Source: an uncultured Porphyromonadaceae bacterium (lineage in GTDB: Bacteria > Bacteroidota > Bacteroidia > Bacteroidales > Muribaculaceae). Taken from it: 23,499 nt of DNA. The notes under the pieces are model-generated. The model was not told the origin of the DNA and made no database searches. It was given only the letters and a program-made list of their open reading frames with translations. The stretch is from the NCBI GenBank assembly GCA_947174735.1, contig CAMWKC010000006.1:1-23499 (forward strand), given 5' to 3'. Every line of letters begins with the position of its first letter. The first letter of the stretch is position 1. Position numbers and translations under genes: made by a program. Shown here piece by piece: positions 13,742 to 22,266 of this stretch.

Positions 13742-15562
13742 ATGGCAAACAGACTTGTAGAGATGATAGACCGTCAGGCCGAGAAATACGGCGACCGCGA
13801 AGCGTATCGCTTCTGCTGGCGTAAGGACGGAGAGTGGCTGTCGACTTCCTGGAATGAATTTAAAACCCAGGTGGAAGTAGCCTCACGTGCCCTCGCACGC
13901 ATGGGCCTGGCCGAGAAAGACACCATAGCCATCTGCTCGCCTAACACGCCGCAGATACTGATAACGGAATTCGGCGCTTTTCGTAACCGCTTGGCTGTCA
14001 TACCACTCTACTCGAGCAGCTCACAAGAACAATATGACTTCATTGTTTCAAACGGAGAGGCTGCAGTGCTGTTCGCAGGTGATAAACACCAATATCCCTT
14101 GGCTGTAAATTACTGGCGGCGGCATCCGGAAAAAATAAGATATATCGTGATTTTCAAGAACGATGGTCTGAAGTTAGAGCCTGATGACACAGTCAGTATA
14201 TTCTGGGACGATTTCGTGCGTCTTGGCATGGAGGCTGATGACACTGTGAGGGATCTTGTCAATCAGCGTATGGAACGCGGTCTGCCTGAGGATATGGCCA
14301 CACTTATATACACCTCGGGGACTACAGGCGAGCCAAAAGGAGTGTGCATAACACATTCCAACTATGATGCCGCTATGGAAGCACATCTGAAGATGCTGAC
14401 CAACGTCAGCGATACAGAACTGTCCATGGCCTTTCTGCCTATGAGCCATATACTTGAGAAAGCATGGTGTTTTTTCTGTCTTACCAAAGGTGTAGCAATA
14501 GCTGTCAACTACGATCCGCGTCTGATACAGGATACCATACACACGGTACACCCTAATCTTATGACTTGTGTACCCCGTTTCTGGGAAAAGGTCTATGCCG
14601 GCGTGAAGGAGAAAATATCCCGTATGTCAACTTTACAACGTACTGCGGTCAACCGTGCACTACGTATAGGACGCCGGCGCAATCTCGATTACCGTCGTCT
14701 GAACCGTAAAGCCCCCTGGTATCTGGAGAAAGAATATCAGTTCTGGAACCGTCGTATATTCCAGAAGCTTAAAGATGCCATAGGTATTCCCAATCCCAAT
14801 ATGTTTCCGACTGCCGGTGCTCCTCTGAGCGACCGTATAGTGGAGTTTATGCGTTCGGTGGGCATTGATGTCAAGATTGGTTACGGGCTTAGTGAGACTA
14901 CCGCTACAGTGAGCTGTTTCCGTGAATATGACTATCAGATAGGTACGGTAGGTATGCCGCTTGACGGTGTGGATGTCAAAATAGATAAAAATGGTGAGAT
15001 ATTGGTCAAGGGTGCTACAGTTACCCCCGGTTATTATAAGAATCCGGAAGCTAACGCACAGGCTTTTACATCCGACGGGTATTTCCGTACAGGTGATGCC
15101 GGTTATTTCACACAGCGTGGTGCCCTTGTCTTGACCGAACGTGTCAAAGACCTTTTCAAGACCTCGAACGGCAAATATATTGCTCCACAGATGCTTGAAA
15201 GCAGGCTGGCTGAAAACAAGTATATAGATGAAGTCGCTGTGATAGGCGATAACCGTAAATATGTGACTGCTCTTGTAGTGCCTAATCTCTCGCAGTTGCG
15301 CAAGTGGGCCGAACGAAAAGGGCTCGGCAGCGAGGATACCGAACAACTGTTGCGTATGCCTGTCACCATAGACTTTATGATGTCTCAGATTAATGAAGTG
15401 CAGAAAGGAGTGGCCGAGTACGAGAAAATAAAGAAAATAACCTTGCTGCCAAATCATTTCTCGATAATGAACGGTGAAGTGACCAACACCATGAAGGTAC
15501 GCCGTCCTATCGTGGCGCGACGTTATGCCGCTGAGATAGAGAGTATGTACGACGATAAATAA
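13742..15562 (+). CDS. Long-chain fatty acid-CoA ligase (AMP-forming), FAA1/FadD15-like
   Basis: 606 residues. Activates fatty acids with ATP and CoA through an acyl-adenylate. The AMP-binding signature YTSGTTGEPKGV is near residue 190; further family motifs are MSHILEKAW, TAGAPLSDRIVEFM, YGLSETTATV, YFRTGDAGYF (ATP ribose contact) and KDLFKTSNGKYIAP with the catalytic-type Lys region. Length and the motif order match the bacterial long-chain (type FadD15) branch rather than short-chain synthetases. Start: ATG 13742 begins MANRLVEMIDRQAEKYG, which is where homology begins; the longer open frame from 13661 runs through the leader hairpin and is not coding. In Bacteroidales these enzymes recycle exogenous or released fatty acids for phospholipids and amino-acyl lipids. 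It is 15 nt upstream of prfB. Confidence 0.9.
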   Translation: MANRLVEMIDRQAEKYGDREAYRFCWRKDGEWLSTSWNEFKTQVEVASRALARMGLAEKDTIAICSPNTPQILITEFGAFRNRLAVIPLYSSSSQEQYDFIVSNGEAAVLFAGDKHQYPLAVNYWRRHPEKIRYIVIFKNDGLKLEPDDTVSIFWDDFVRLGMEADDTVRDLVNQRMERGLPEDMATLIYTSGTTGEPKGVCITHSNYDAAMEAHLKMLTNVSDTELSMAFLPMSHILEKAWCFFCLTKGVAIAVNYDPRLIQDTIHTVHPNLMTCVPRFWEKVYAGVKEKISRMSTLQRTAVNRALRIGRRRNLDYRRLNRKAPWYLEKEYQFWNRRIFQKLKDAIGIPNPNMFPTAGAPLSDRIVEFMRSVGIDVKIGYGLSETTATVSCFREYDYQIGTVGMPLDGVDVKIDKNGEILVKGATVTPGYYKNPEANAQAFTSDGYFRTGDAGYFTQRGALVLTERVKDLFKTSNGKYIAPQMLESRLAENKYIDEVAVIGDNRKYVTALVVPNLSQLRKWAERKGLGSEDTEQLLRMPVTIDFMMSQINEVQKGVAEYEKIKKITLLPNHFSIMNGEVTNTMKVRRPIVARRYAAEIESMYDDK

Positions 15563-15577
15563 GAACAAAACAGATAT

Positions 15578-16693
15578 ATGACCACACAAGACCAGCTAAA
15601 GGAGGCCCTTGAGCGCAAGGAAGCGCTGCGGCATTACCTTGATGTTGACAATAAGAAGATAGAAGTAGAAGAGGAAGAGCTACGTACACATGTAGCCGAT
15701 TTCTGGGATGACCGTGATAAGGCTGAGGCTCAGATGCGTAAAATCAAGGAACTTCACTTCTGGATAGACTCATACGAAGAGATAGATAAAATGTGCGGCG
15801 AACTTGAGCTTGCTTTCGATTTCGTTAAGGAGGGTCTTATGACCGAAGATGAAGTAGATGAACTGCATACTCAGGTAGTGAAGACACTTGAGAAACTCGA
15901 ATTACGCAACATGTTGCGTCGCGAGGAAGATAAACTCGGTGTAGTTCTAAAAATAAACTCCGGTGCCGGCGGAACCGAAAGTCAGGATTGGGCACAGATG
16001 CTTATGCGTATGTATCTGCGTTATGCCGAGCGTCATGGTTACAAGACTTCGATAGCACAGTTGCTCGAAGGTGACGAAGCCGGTATCAAATCAGTAACTA
16101 TAAATATTGAAGGTGATTACGCCTACGGTTTTCTTAAGAGCGAAAACGGTGTGCACCGTCTGGTACGTGTCAGCCCGTATAACGCGCAAGGTAAGCGTAT
16201 GACTTCGTTCGCTTCTGTATTCGTTACTCCTTTGGTTGACGATACTATCGAAATCAATGTTGAGACAGCCCGTGTATCGTGGGATACATTCCGTTCGGGC
16301 GGTGCCGGCGGCCAGAATGTGAACAAAGTGGAATCGGGTGTGCGTCTGCGCTATCAGTATAAAGACCCTTACACTGGCGAAGAGGAAGAGATACTTATCG
16401 AGAATACCGAGACACGTGACCAGCCTAAGAATAAAGAGAACGCCATGCGTCAGCTCAAATCCATACTTTATGAGAAGGAGCTGAACCATCGTATGGAGGA
16501 GCAGGCTAAAATCGAAGCCGGAAAGAAAAAGATAGAATGGGGCAGTCAGATACGTTCGTATGTGTTTGACGACCGCCGTGTCAAGGATCACCGTACCAAT
16601 CATCAGACCTCGGATGTCGGAGGCGTTATGGACGGTGAGATAGACGACTTCATCAAGGCCTATCTGATGGAGTTCGCAGCTGTCGAACAGTGA
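15578..16693 (+). CDS. prfB: Peptide chain release factor 2 (UGA/UAA)
   Basis: 371 residues, full RF2: N-terminal coiled domain, the GAGGTESQDWAQML block, the tripeptide region RVSPYNAQGKR, the peptidyl-hydrolysis motif GGAGGQNVNK and the tail GSQIRSYVFDD...DHRT. The stop-recognition tripeptide reads SPY, where E. coli has SPF. The gene is read in one frame: where many bacteria have CTT-TGA-C for +1 frameshifting, this gene has TAC-CTT-GAT at codons 20-22 (15635-15643), so the in-frame stop is absent and autoregulation by frameshifting cannot occur. Start ATG is preceded by an A-rich, SD-free stretch. It sits between the fatty acid-CoA ligase and a membrane protein whose start overlaps its stop, so all are likely co-transcribed. 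Confidence 0.96.
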   Translation: MTTQDQLKEALERKEALRHYLDVDNKKIEVEEEELRTHVADFWDDRDKAEAQMRKIKELHFWIDSYEEIDKMCGELELAFDFVKEGLMTEDEVDELHTQVVKTLEKLELRNMLRREEDKLGVVLKINSGAGGTESQDWAQMLMRMYLRYAERHGYKTSIAQLLEGDEAGIKSVTINIEGDYAYGFLKSENGVHRLVRVSPYNAQGKRMTSFASVFVTPLVDDTIEINVETARVSWDTFRSGGAGGQNVNKVESGVRLRYQYKDPYTGEEEEILIENTETRDQPKNKENAMRQLKSILYEKELNHRMEEQAKIEAGKKKIEWGSQIRSYVFDDRRVKDHRTNHQTSDVGGVMDGEIDDFIKAYLMEFAAVEQ

Positions 16694-18102
16694 ATATGCT
16701 CCGTCGTGTAGCCCTGTGGCAGTGGCTGCTGATTATAAGCCTGGGTCTGAGCCTTGTGTACTACTGGTATGTAGTTCCGGCAGGCGATGACCTGGGCTAT
16801 GCGTGTATAGTCGGAGGTGCCGAACCTTACAGTGTGCCGTGGTGGAAATACGGTGTGTGGTGCGTGCGCCACTGGCTGTATGTCAATGGCCGCTGGGGTA
16901 ATTATATATTGCCTCTTGTAGCTGAGGCACCCCGATGGTTACGTGCTATGCTCGGAGCTGCGGGAGCAACCGGTATGTGCTGGGCGGCTGTCAGATGTGC
17001 GGGGCTGAAACGAGGCTGGCTTCCTGTGGCTCTTGTAGCTGCTTTGTGGCTGGCGCTGCCGTGGTGGGATTCGTTTTTTCTCTATGCCTGCAATACCAAT
17101 TATGTCTGGGCTTCGTTGTTTATGCTCGGCAGTGTGCTTCTGATTACGAATAGTAGGGAGCCGTCTTATATGCCGTGGTGGATGTATCTTATAGCTTTTG
17201 TAGGCGGTTGCGGTCATGAAGCCGGTGCATTACCGTTGATAATCGGTTATACAGGTTGTATGTGGCTTAACCGTCATATCCCGACTGGTGGTGAACGGCG
17301 TCTGGCGATATGCTTCTGTCTGGGTGCGGCCTTTACGATTTGTTCGCCGGCACTGTGGAGCCGTTTTCTGACTGCCACAGGCGGAGGAATACCTGATGAC
17401 ACACCTCTTTGGCTCTTTCTCAAATCAGATATTATAGCAGGAGTGTTGTGGCTGATGATGGGTATAAGTGCCTTTACCGCTTCAGGCAGAAAATCACTGG
17501 CTGTTATGCTACGTAGCCGTGCCGGTATTTTTGCCTTAGCAACCTTTCCGGCAACAGCTATAAGTGTGGTGAGCGGTGTGGTTGGGCGTAGCGGCTGGTA
17601 TGCCGAGCTTTTCGCTTTTATCGCTTTAGCCTCATGGAGCAGGGAATATATCAGACGTCCGCGTTTCGGTCTCGGACTGGGGATAGCAGCTCTGACAGTA
17701 TTACAGCTTGGCGTTGTATCATTCTGGCAATACCGTTTAGGTAATGAACACCTGCGTTTTGCCGAAGCTTATATGCACAGTCCTGACGGTGTGATTGACA
17801 TGCAGGTTACTCCTGATGACAGCCAGCCTTTGCTGACTTTATGGCGTGCACGCGGAGTGCCTGACGGCGACGATGTGTATCTGCTGGAAAATCTAAGACT
17901 GTATCTGCGTGGTAGCGATGCCCCATGGCCGACATTACGGGGAGATGTATACGATACGATTCCGGCCGGTGCGCGGTTACTGACGGATGAATATTATGAT
18001 GTGTATGTGACAGAACAGGAGGGTACTGAATATACTGTTACACCGGCAGCAGGAAAATGGCATGTTACCAGACGTGTGGCTGACCCCGGCGACCGATACT
18101 GA
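16690..18102 (+). CDS. Polytopic membrane protein, GT-C/DUF6056-like
   Basis: 470 residues if started at GTG 16690 (GTGA overlap with prfB), 468 from ATG 16696; the latter is equally possible. About nine or ten hydrophobic helices cover residues 10-360, then a soluble C-terminal domain of about 110 residues. The first outer loop has VVPAGDDLGYA followed by NGRWGN, and later NTNYVWAS and GGCGHEAGALP; acidic residues in the first loop plus this layout resemble the GT-C-fold glycosyltransferases and the uncharacterised DUF6056 family of Bacteroidetes. Downstream, 15 nt away, lies a polyprenyl-phosphate glycosyltransferase, which usually makes the lipid-linked donor for a GT-C enzyme. So it is probably the glycosyltransferase that uses this donor on the periplasmic side. 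The exact family is not certain. Confidence 0.7.
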   Translation: MNMLRRVALWQWLLIISLGLSLVYYWYVVPAGDDLGYACIVGGAEPYSVPWWKYGVWCVRHWLYVNGRWGNYILPLVAEAPRWLRAMLGAAGATGMCWAAVRCAGLKRGWLPVALVAALWLALPWWDSFFLYACNTNYVWASLFMLGSVLLITNSREPSYMPWWMYLIAFVGGCGHEAGALPLIIGYTGCMWLNRHIPTGGERRLAICFCLGAAFTICSPALWSRFLTATGGGIPDDTPLWLFLKSDIIAGVLWLMMGISAFTASGRKSLAVMLRSRAGIFALATFPATAISVVSGVVGRSGWYAELFAFIALASWSREYIRRPRFGLGLGIAALTVLQLGVVSFWQYRLGNEHLRFAEAYMHSPDGVIDMQVTPDDSQPLLTLWRARGVPDGDDVYLLENLRLYLRGSDAPWPTLRGDVYDTIPAGARLLTDEYYDVYVTEQEGTEYTVTPAAGKWHVTRRVADPGDRY

Positions 18103-18117
18103 CTTGACAGATAAGAA

Positions 18118-19122
18118 ATGAAAAAGATAACCGTACTTATACCTGCATATAACGAAGCTGTCAATCTGCCGGCGCTTCACACACGTCTGTGTGCGTTGGC
18201 GGCAGGGGAACTGGATAATGTATATACCGATGCTGACTCATCAGCTCCTGGAGAAACGCCGCACATGACGGATTATGAATGGGAATTCCTGTTTGTTAAT
18301 GACGGCAGCCGTGATGATACATTAGCAGTGCTTAATACTTTGCGACGGTCTGATTCACGTGTAACGGTAGTTGATCTTGCCCGTAACTTCGGTAAGGAAA
18401 ATGCCCTTCTGGCAGGCTTTGATCTTGCTACGGGTGATGCTGTGGTGGTAATGGATGCAGACCTTCAGCATCCGCCGGAGGTAGTGCCGGAGATGATACG
18501 TTACTGGGAGTTAGGCTATGCCGATGTTTACGGACGGCGTCGCAGCCGCGGACGTGAGTCATGGTTACGTCATCATCTCACTTCGGTATTTTATAAAACT
18601 CTACAGTCTCTGACAAGTATAGAAATGATGCCCGGGGTCGGAGACTTTCGTCTGCTCGACCGCCGGGCAGTAAATGCGCTGACTTCGATGCGTGAGACAC
18701 AGCGTTACACCAAAGGTATGTTCAGCTGGATAGGAGGTTCCAAGCACGGCATAGATTTCGATACGGCTGACCGTGCAGGTGGAAAGTCATCGTTCGGACC
18801 GAAGCAGCTTTTCGCATTAGCTTTGCAAGGTATTACAGGCTTTACTACCGCCCCACTGCGTTTCGCTTCGATATCGGGTATCACCATAAGCATAGGAGCA
18901 TTTATCTATCTGTTGTATGCACTTGTGAAGTATGCCTGTTACGGAGACCCTGTGCGCGGCTTTGCCACACTTCTGTGTGTAATGCTGTTGTTAGGGGGAC
19001 TGCAATTGCTTTGCTTAGGTATAATAGGGGAATATATCGGACGTATCTTTATCGAAACCAAAGGACGTCCTCCCTATATTATCGATACTGTCAACGGCCG
19101 GCCGCTCACTTCCTCTCCTTGA
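18118..19122 (+). CDS. Polyprenyl-phosphate glycosyltransferase, GtrB/DPM1-like (GT2)
   Basis: 334 residues. GT2 GT-A domain with VLIPAYNEAVNLP at 6-18, FVNDGSRDDT at 59-68, NFGKENALLAGFD at 90-102, the metal-binding DAD at 113-115 and GDFRLLDRRAV at 175-184. Two membrane helices (about 251-271 and 283-305) and the conserved end IGEYIGRIF complete the GtrB/ArnC/DPM1 pattern. It moves a sugar, typically glucose, mannose or an amino sugar, from a nucleotide donor to undecaprenyl phosphate. A segment of about 24 residues (28-51, from LAAGELDNVY to TPHM) interrupts the usual spacing between the first strand-helix unit and the VNDGS strand. It follows the GT-C-like gene by 15 nt. The 3' end overlaps the convergent fbp gene by 17 bp. 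Confidence 0.87.
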   Translation: MKKITVLIPAYNEAVNLPALHTRLCALAAGELDNVYTDADSSAPGETPHMTDYEWEFLFVNDGSRDDTLAVLNTLRRSDSRVTVVDLARNFGKENALLAGFDLATGDAVVVMDADLQHPPEVVPEMIRYWELGYADVYGRRRSRGRESWLRHHLTSVFYKTLQSLTSIEMMPGVGDFRLLDRRAVNALTSMRETQRYTKGMFSWIGGSKHGIDFDTADRAGGKSSFGPKQLFALALQGITGFTTAPLRFASISGITISIGAFIYLLYALVKYACYGDPVRGFATLLCVMLLLGGLQLLCLGIIGEYIGRIFIETKGRPPYIIDTVNGRPLTSSP

Positions 19123-21103
19123 TAAGCCCATGACGGTAGGCATAGAGCAATTCGAGAAGTTCGTCAATCTGACTCTGAAGTTCGGTGCCTTTGTCAGTAT
19201 CGCGTACACGCACACGCTGTGAATTGAGTTCCACCACCTGTGTTATGCTCTTGATGTCGGTGCCCTGACTTATGGCGTCTTCTGCCGATGTGAAAGGCTC
19301 ATGCTGTACAAGTTCAAAACCCCGCGAGTGATATACCAAAGTATAACCCGCTATACCTGTAGTGTGGTGATAAGCTCTTGAGAAACCGCCGTCAATGACC
19401 ATCAGCATACCGTCGGCCTTGATAGGATTTTCACCTTCGCCTACTTTGACAGGTACGTGGCCGTTAATGATGTGGCGATGTTCACCCTTAACATCAAATG
19501 CATCAAGTATACGTGCGCATATATCGGCCTGTTCGCGCAGTTTGTAATAATGTCCTTTGGGTTCTGCCTGTACACCTTTATCAGCGAGCAGATAACGTTC
19601 GAATGTCGCCATCTTCTTCTTGTCAAAGAGCGGTGAGTCAGGACCGCACCACAGATAGAAGTAATAATCTGTAGCGAAATGTTTTATATCGGCCGGCGTA
19701 TCAGCATTAAAAGCAGCCCGCATCAACATTCCTATATGGTCGAGCAGCTCACGTCCTTTATATTCGTGTTTGCCTACACGTACCGTACGCAGTGAGCCGT
19801 CAGCCTCAAGAGGTATAGAAGCATGGAAAAGTAGATTTGAATTGCAGATAGTGTAGATAGCACCATGGGCGAAGAAGATGTCCATGTGCGCCTTAAGCTT
19901 ATCGCTCACCTGAAACGAGTGAGTGAGTTTATCCATAAGCTCACGTTCCTCGGCAGTCAGGCGATAAGGATCGGCGGGGTCAATGGTGGGGAAATGCGAA
20001 TCGTGCAGAGGATATTCCTTACCTTCGATAGTGACGGTACCCTTTTCAAAATCGATATGGTGCAGCAATCGCCTGTCATTCATCTGCCACTCCGGATAAC
20101 GCTCGATAAGAGCACCTTCAAGCTTGAACTGTATGACAGTTATTGCTTTGTGCATACGGGCTATTAACTTACGGCTCTTGAGAGACAGAGTATTTGTAGT
20201 ATCGGCTGATACCTTAGGCTCGAATACCTCACAAGGGTCATCGACGTACGTTTCCATGGCGAACGTGGCGAGCGGTACAAGATTGATGCCGTAACCGTCT
20301 TCAAGAGTAGCCATGTTATCATAACGCAGCGATATACGCAATACATTGGCAATGCAACATTCATTGCCTGCGGCGGCACCCATCCACAAAGCGTCGTGAT
20401 TACCCCACTGTATATCGTAATGCTTATAGTTATTCAGAGTGTCCATGATTATGTGGGCACCCTGGCCTCGGTCATATATATCACCGAGTATATGCAGCTG
20501 GTCTATACTGAGGCGCTGTATCACACGGCATATAGCTTTGATGAAAGAATCCGCCTGCTGTGTAGAGACTATGGTGGATATAATCTGATTATAATAGGAC
20601 TGTTTATTTTCGTCTGACGGCGCCTCGTGCAGGAGTTCCTCTATTATGTAGGCAAACTCTTTAGGTAAATTCTTACGTACTTTGGAACGTGTGTATTTTG
20701 ACGATATACTCTGCAGGACTTTAACAAGACGGTTGAGAGTGACCTGATAGAAATTGTTGAGGTCGGTCTCGTTGCTTTTTATGAGAGCAAGTTTGCGTGA
20801 AGGATAGTAGATCAGTGTACAGAGTTGCTGTATGTCCTCTTCTCGCAGACTTGAGGAGAAGAGTTCGCGAACCTTACGTTTGATGTTACCTGAAGCATTC
20901 TTAAGGATGTGCTGAAATGCTTCGTGTTCTCCGTGTATATCAGCTACAAAGTGTTCAGTGCCTTTAGGCAGATTGAGTATTGCCTCAAGGTTGATGATTT
21001 CGGTACCGGCTGCCGAGATGTCACCGAATGATTGTGACAACAGTTCGAGTACCCGTGGGTCGGAACGGAACAGACCGTCGGGCGAGCGGAAAGTATCAGA
21101 CAT
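19106..21103 (-). CDS. fbp: Fructose-1,6-bisphosphatase class III
   Basis: 665 residues, close to the usual 640-670 of class III FBPases (B. subtilis Fbp type). It hydrolyses fructose-1,6-bisphosphate to fructose-6-phosphate for gluconeogenesis. The metallophosphoesterase motifs are present: ADIHGE at 54-59, GDIYDRG at 207-213 and GNHD at 234-237; also FFAHGAIYTI and IINGHVPVK (metal-binding His) and DGGFSRAYH near the C-terminus. It is a single gene on the minus strand, convergent with and overlapping the GT2 gene at 19106-19122, so transcripts from both sides collide. No clear TAnnTTTG box is seen in the 200 nt upstream (21104-21300); an A-rich stretch with AATATTTTATT-like sequence lies there. 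Substrate assignment rests on whole-length similarity. Confidence 0.93.
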   Translation of the reverse strand: MSDTFRSPDGLFRSDPRVLELLSQSFGDISAAGTEIINLEAILNLPKGTEHFVADIHGEHEAFQHILKNASGNIKRKVRELFSSSLREEDIQQLCTLIYYPSRKLALIKSNETDLNNFYQVTLNRLVKVLQSISSKYTRSKVRKNLPKEFAYIIEELLHEAPSDENKQSYYNQIISTIVSTQQADSFIKAICRVIQRLSIDQLHILGDIYDRGQGAHIIMDTLNNYKHYDIQWGNHDALWMGAAAGNECCIANVLRISLRYDNMATLEDGYGINLVPLATFAMETYVDDPCEVFEPKVSADTTNTLSLKSRKLIARMHKAITVIQFKLEGALIERYPEWQMNDRRLLHHIDFEKGTVTIEGKEYPLHDSHFPTIDPADPYRLTAEERELMDKLTHSFQVSDKLKAHMDIFFAHGAIYTICNSNLLFHASIPLEADGSLRTVRVGKHEYKGRELLDHIGMLMRAAFNADTPADIKHFATDYYFYLWCGPDSPLFDKKKMATFERYLLADKGVQAEPKGHYYKLREQADICARILDAFDVKGEHRHIINGHVPVKVGEGENPIKADGMLMVIDGGFSRAYHHTTGIAGYTLVYHSRGFELVQHEPFTSAEDAISQGTDIKSITQVVELNSQRVRVRDTDKGTELQSQIDELLELLYAYRHGLIKERK

Positions 21104-21263
21104 AATGTAAAGAGTTTTTGCACGTTTAGATATATGGTTAGATAGCTCTGTCCGGCAGAAGGAGTTAAACCGACGCCGGATCTTTTATAATATAACGTGA
21201 AGACTCGCAATAAAATATTGCCTTTCTGAAAAAAGGTCAAAAAAAGTTGCTATGAGGCTGAAA

Positions 21264-21295
21264 GTTGAAAATATGAAGGGAAATATGTAATTTTG
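21264..21295 (+). promoter_or_regulatory. Promoter of the polysaccharide export operon
   Basis: -7 box TAATTTTG (21288-21295, fits TAnnTTTG) with GTTG at 21264-21267, 24 nt apart start to start as in two other promoters here. Leader of about 48 nt to ATG 21350; this excludes the upstream in-frame start at 21293. Confidence 0.62.
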
Positions 21296-21349
21296 CATTT
21301 TCAATCCGGCAGGCAGCCGGGTAAGAAAACATACAACATACCAACAATC

Positions 21350-22204
21350 ATGATATCGATCAAAAAATTGCTGCTGAACAGCAGCGCCGTGGCGCTGATG
21401 GCTCTTGCTATGGGTAGCTGTACCCCCAAGAATATCGCCTATTTTCAGGATTTAGATACAGTTGCGGTGACCGAAATGGCTGCCCGCCGTGCCATACGTA
21501 TAGAACCCGAAGACAAGCTGTCGATAGTTGTCAAGTCCAAAGACCCTGCTTTGGCTGAGCTTTTCAATCTCAATGTGGTCAGCAACCGTCTGGGTCAGAC
21601 TAACTCGCAGAGCGGTACAGGTTCGGTATTACGTAACACAGCTGCACAGACAGAAGGTCTGGCTGCCTATACAGTGACTAAAGACGGTAATATAGATTTT
21701 CCTGTACTTGGCACTTTGCATATACAAGGTATGACCCGTGAGGAGCTTGCCGGTTTTATCAAAGGTGAGCTTATGGGACGTAATCTTATCAAGGACCCGG
21801 TTGTGACTGTTGAGTTTCTTAATACCGGTGTGAGTGTGTTAGGTGAAGTAAGGAATCCGGGACGTTACGATACCAATAGCGACTATCTGACTGTTATCGA
21901 TGCTCTGACTCTTGCCGGTGATATCAACATACAGGGACGACGTGACAATGTGTTGGTAATGCGTGAGGAGAACGGTGTTATGAATAGTTACCGTCTTGAC
22001 ATGACCAATGCTCAGCAGCTGTTGAATAGTCCGGCCTATTATCTGAAACAGGATGATATAATATATGTAGAGCCTAATGACTACCGCAAGCGTCAGACTA
22101 CCAATAACGGTAATACGACTATGTCGGCATCATTCTGGGTATCGGTGGCTTCATTACTCACTTCGGTAGCATCGACAGTAGTTACTATACTTTTGGTAAG
22201 ATAA
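21350..22204 (+). CDS. Wza-like polysaccharide export lipoprotein
   Basis: 284 residues. Signal peptide with lipobox AMGSC (Cys24). Next comes the Poly_export (PF02563) region: IEPEDKLSIVVKSKDPALAE with a long Ser/Thr/Gln-rich insertion (NRLGQTNSQSGTGS...AAQT), then AAYTVTKDGNIDFPVLG and MTREELAGFIKGEL. An SLBB-type segment follows (FLNTGVSVLGEVRNPGRY ... LTVIDALTLAGDINIQGRRDNVLVMRE). The last about 25 residues are a hydrophobic helix (FWVSVASLLTSVASTVVTILLV), as in Wza, where the C-terminal helices form the outer-membrane channel. The protein would form the export pore for capsule or exopolysaccharide. The following gene, 62 nt away, encodes the inner-membrane chain-length partner. Start ATG 21350 is set by the promoter and signal peptide. 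Confidence 0.88.
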   Translation: MISIKKLLLNSSAVALMALAMGSCTPKNIAYFQDLDTVAVTEMAARRAIRIEPEDKLSIVVKSKDPALAELFNLNVVSNRLGQTNSQSGTGSVLRNTAAQTEGLAAYTVTKDGNIDFPVLGTLHIQGMTREELAGFIKGELMGRNLIKDPVVTVEFLNTGVSVLGEVRNPGRYDTNSDYLTVIDALTLAGDINIQGRRDNVLVMREENGVMNSYRLDMTNAQQLLNSPAYYLKQDDIIYVEPNDYRKRQTTNNGNTTMSASFWVSVASLLTSVASTVVTILLVR

Positions 22205-22214
22205 CAGGTCAGCT

Positions 22215-22233
22215 AAGGCAATAAAATTGCTTT
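22215..22233 (+). terminator. Weak intercistronic hairpin between export genes
   Basis: AAGGCAAT pairs with ATTGCTTT (one G-T pair) around loop AAA, and the hairpin ends in TTTAT. It might attenuate or process the message between the Wza-like and Wzc-like genes. Low stability. Confidence 0.3.
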
Positions 22234-22266
22234 ATGTGCGTCAATCTAATAAATTAGACACGAGAC

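Noticed and set aside
14660..15589. 309-codon open frame on the minus strand inside the acyl-CoA synthetase gene
   Set aside because: Antisense shadow of a well-conserved gene; the translation is rich in His/Tyr/Thr without domain pattern and has no promoter or signal.
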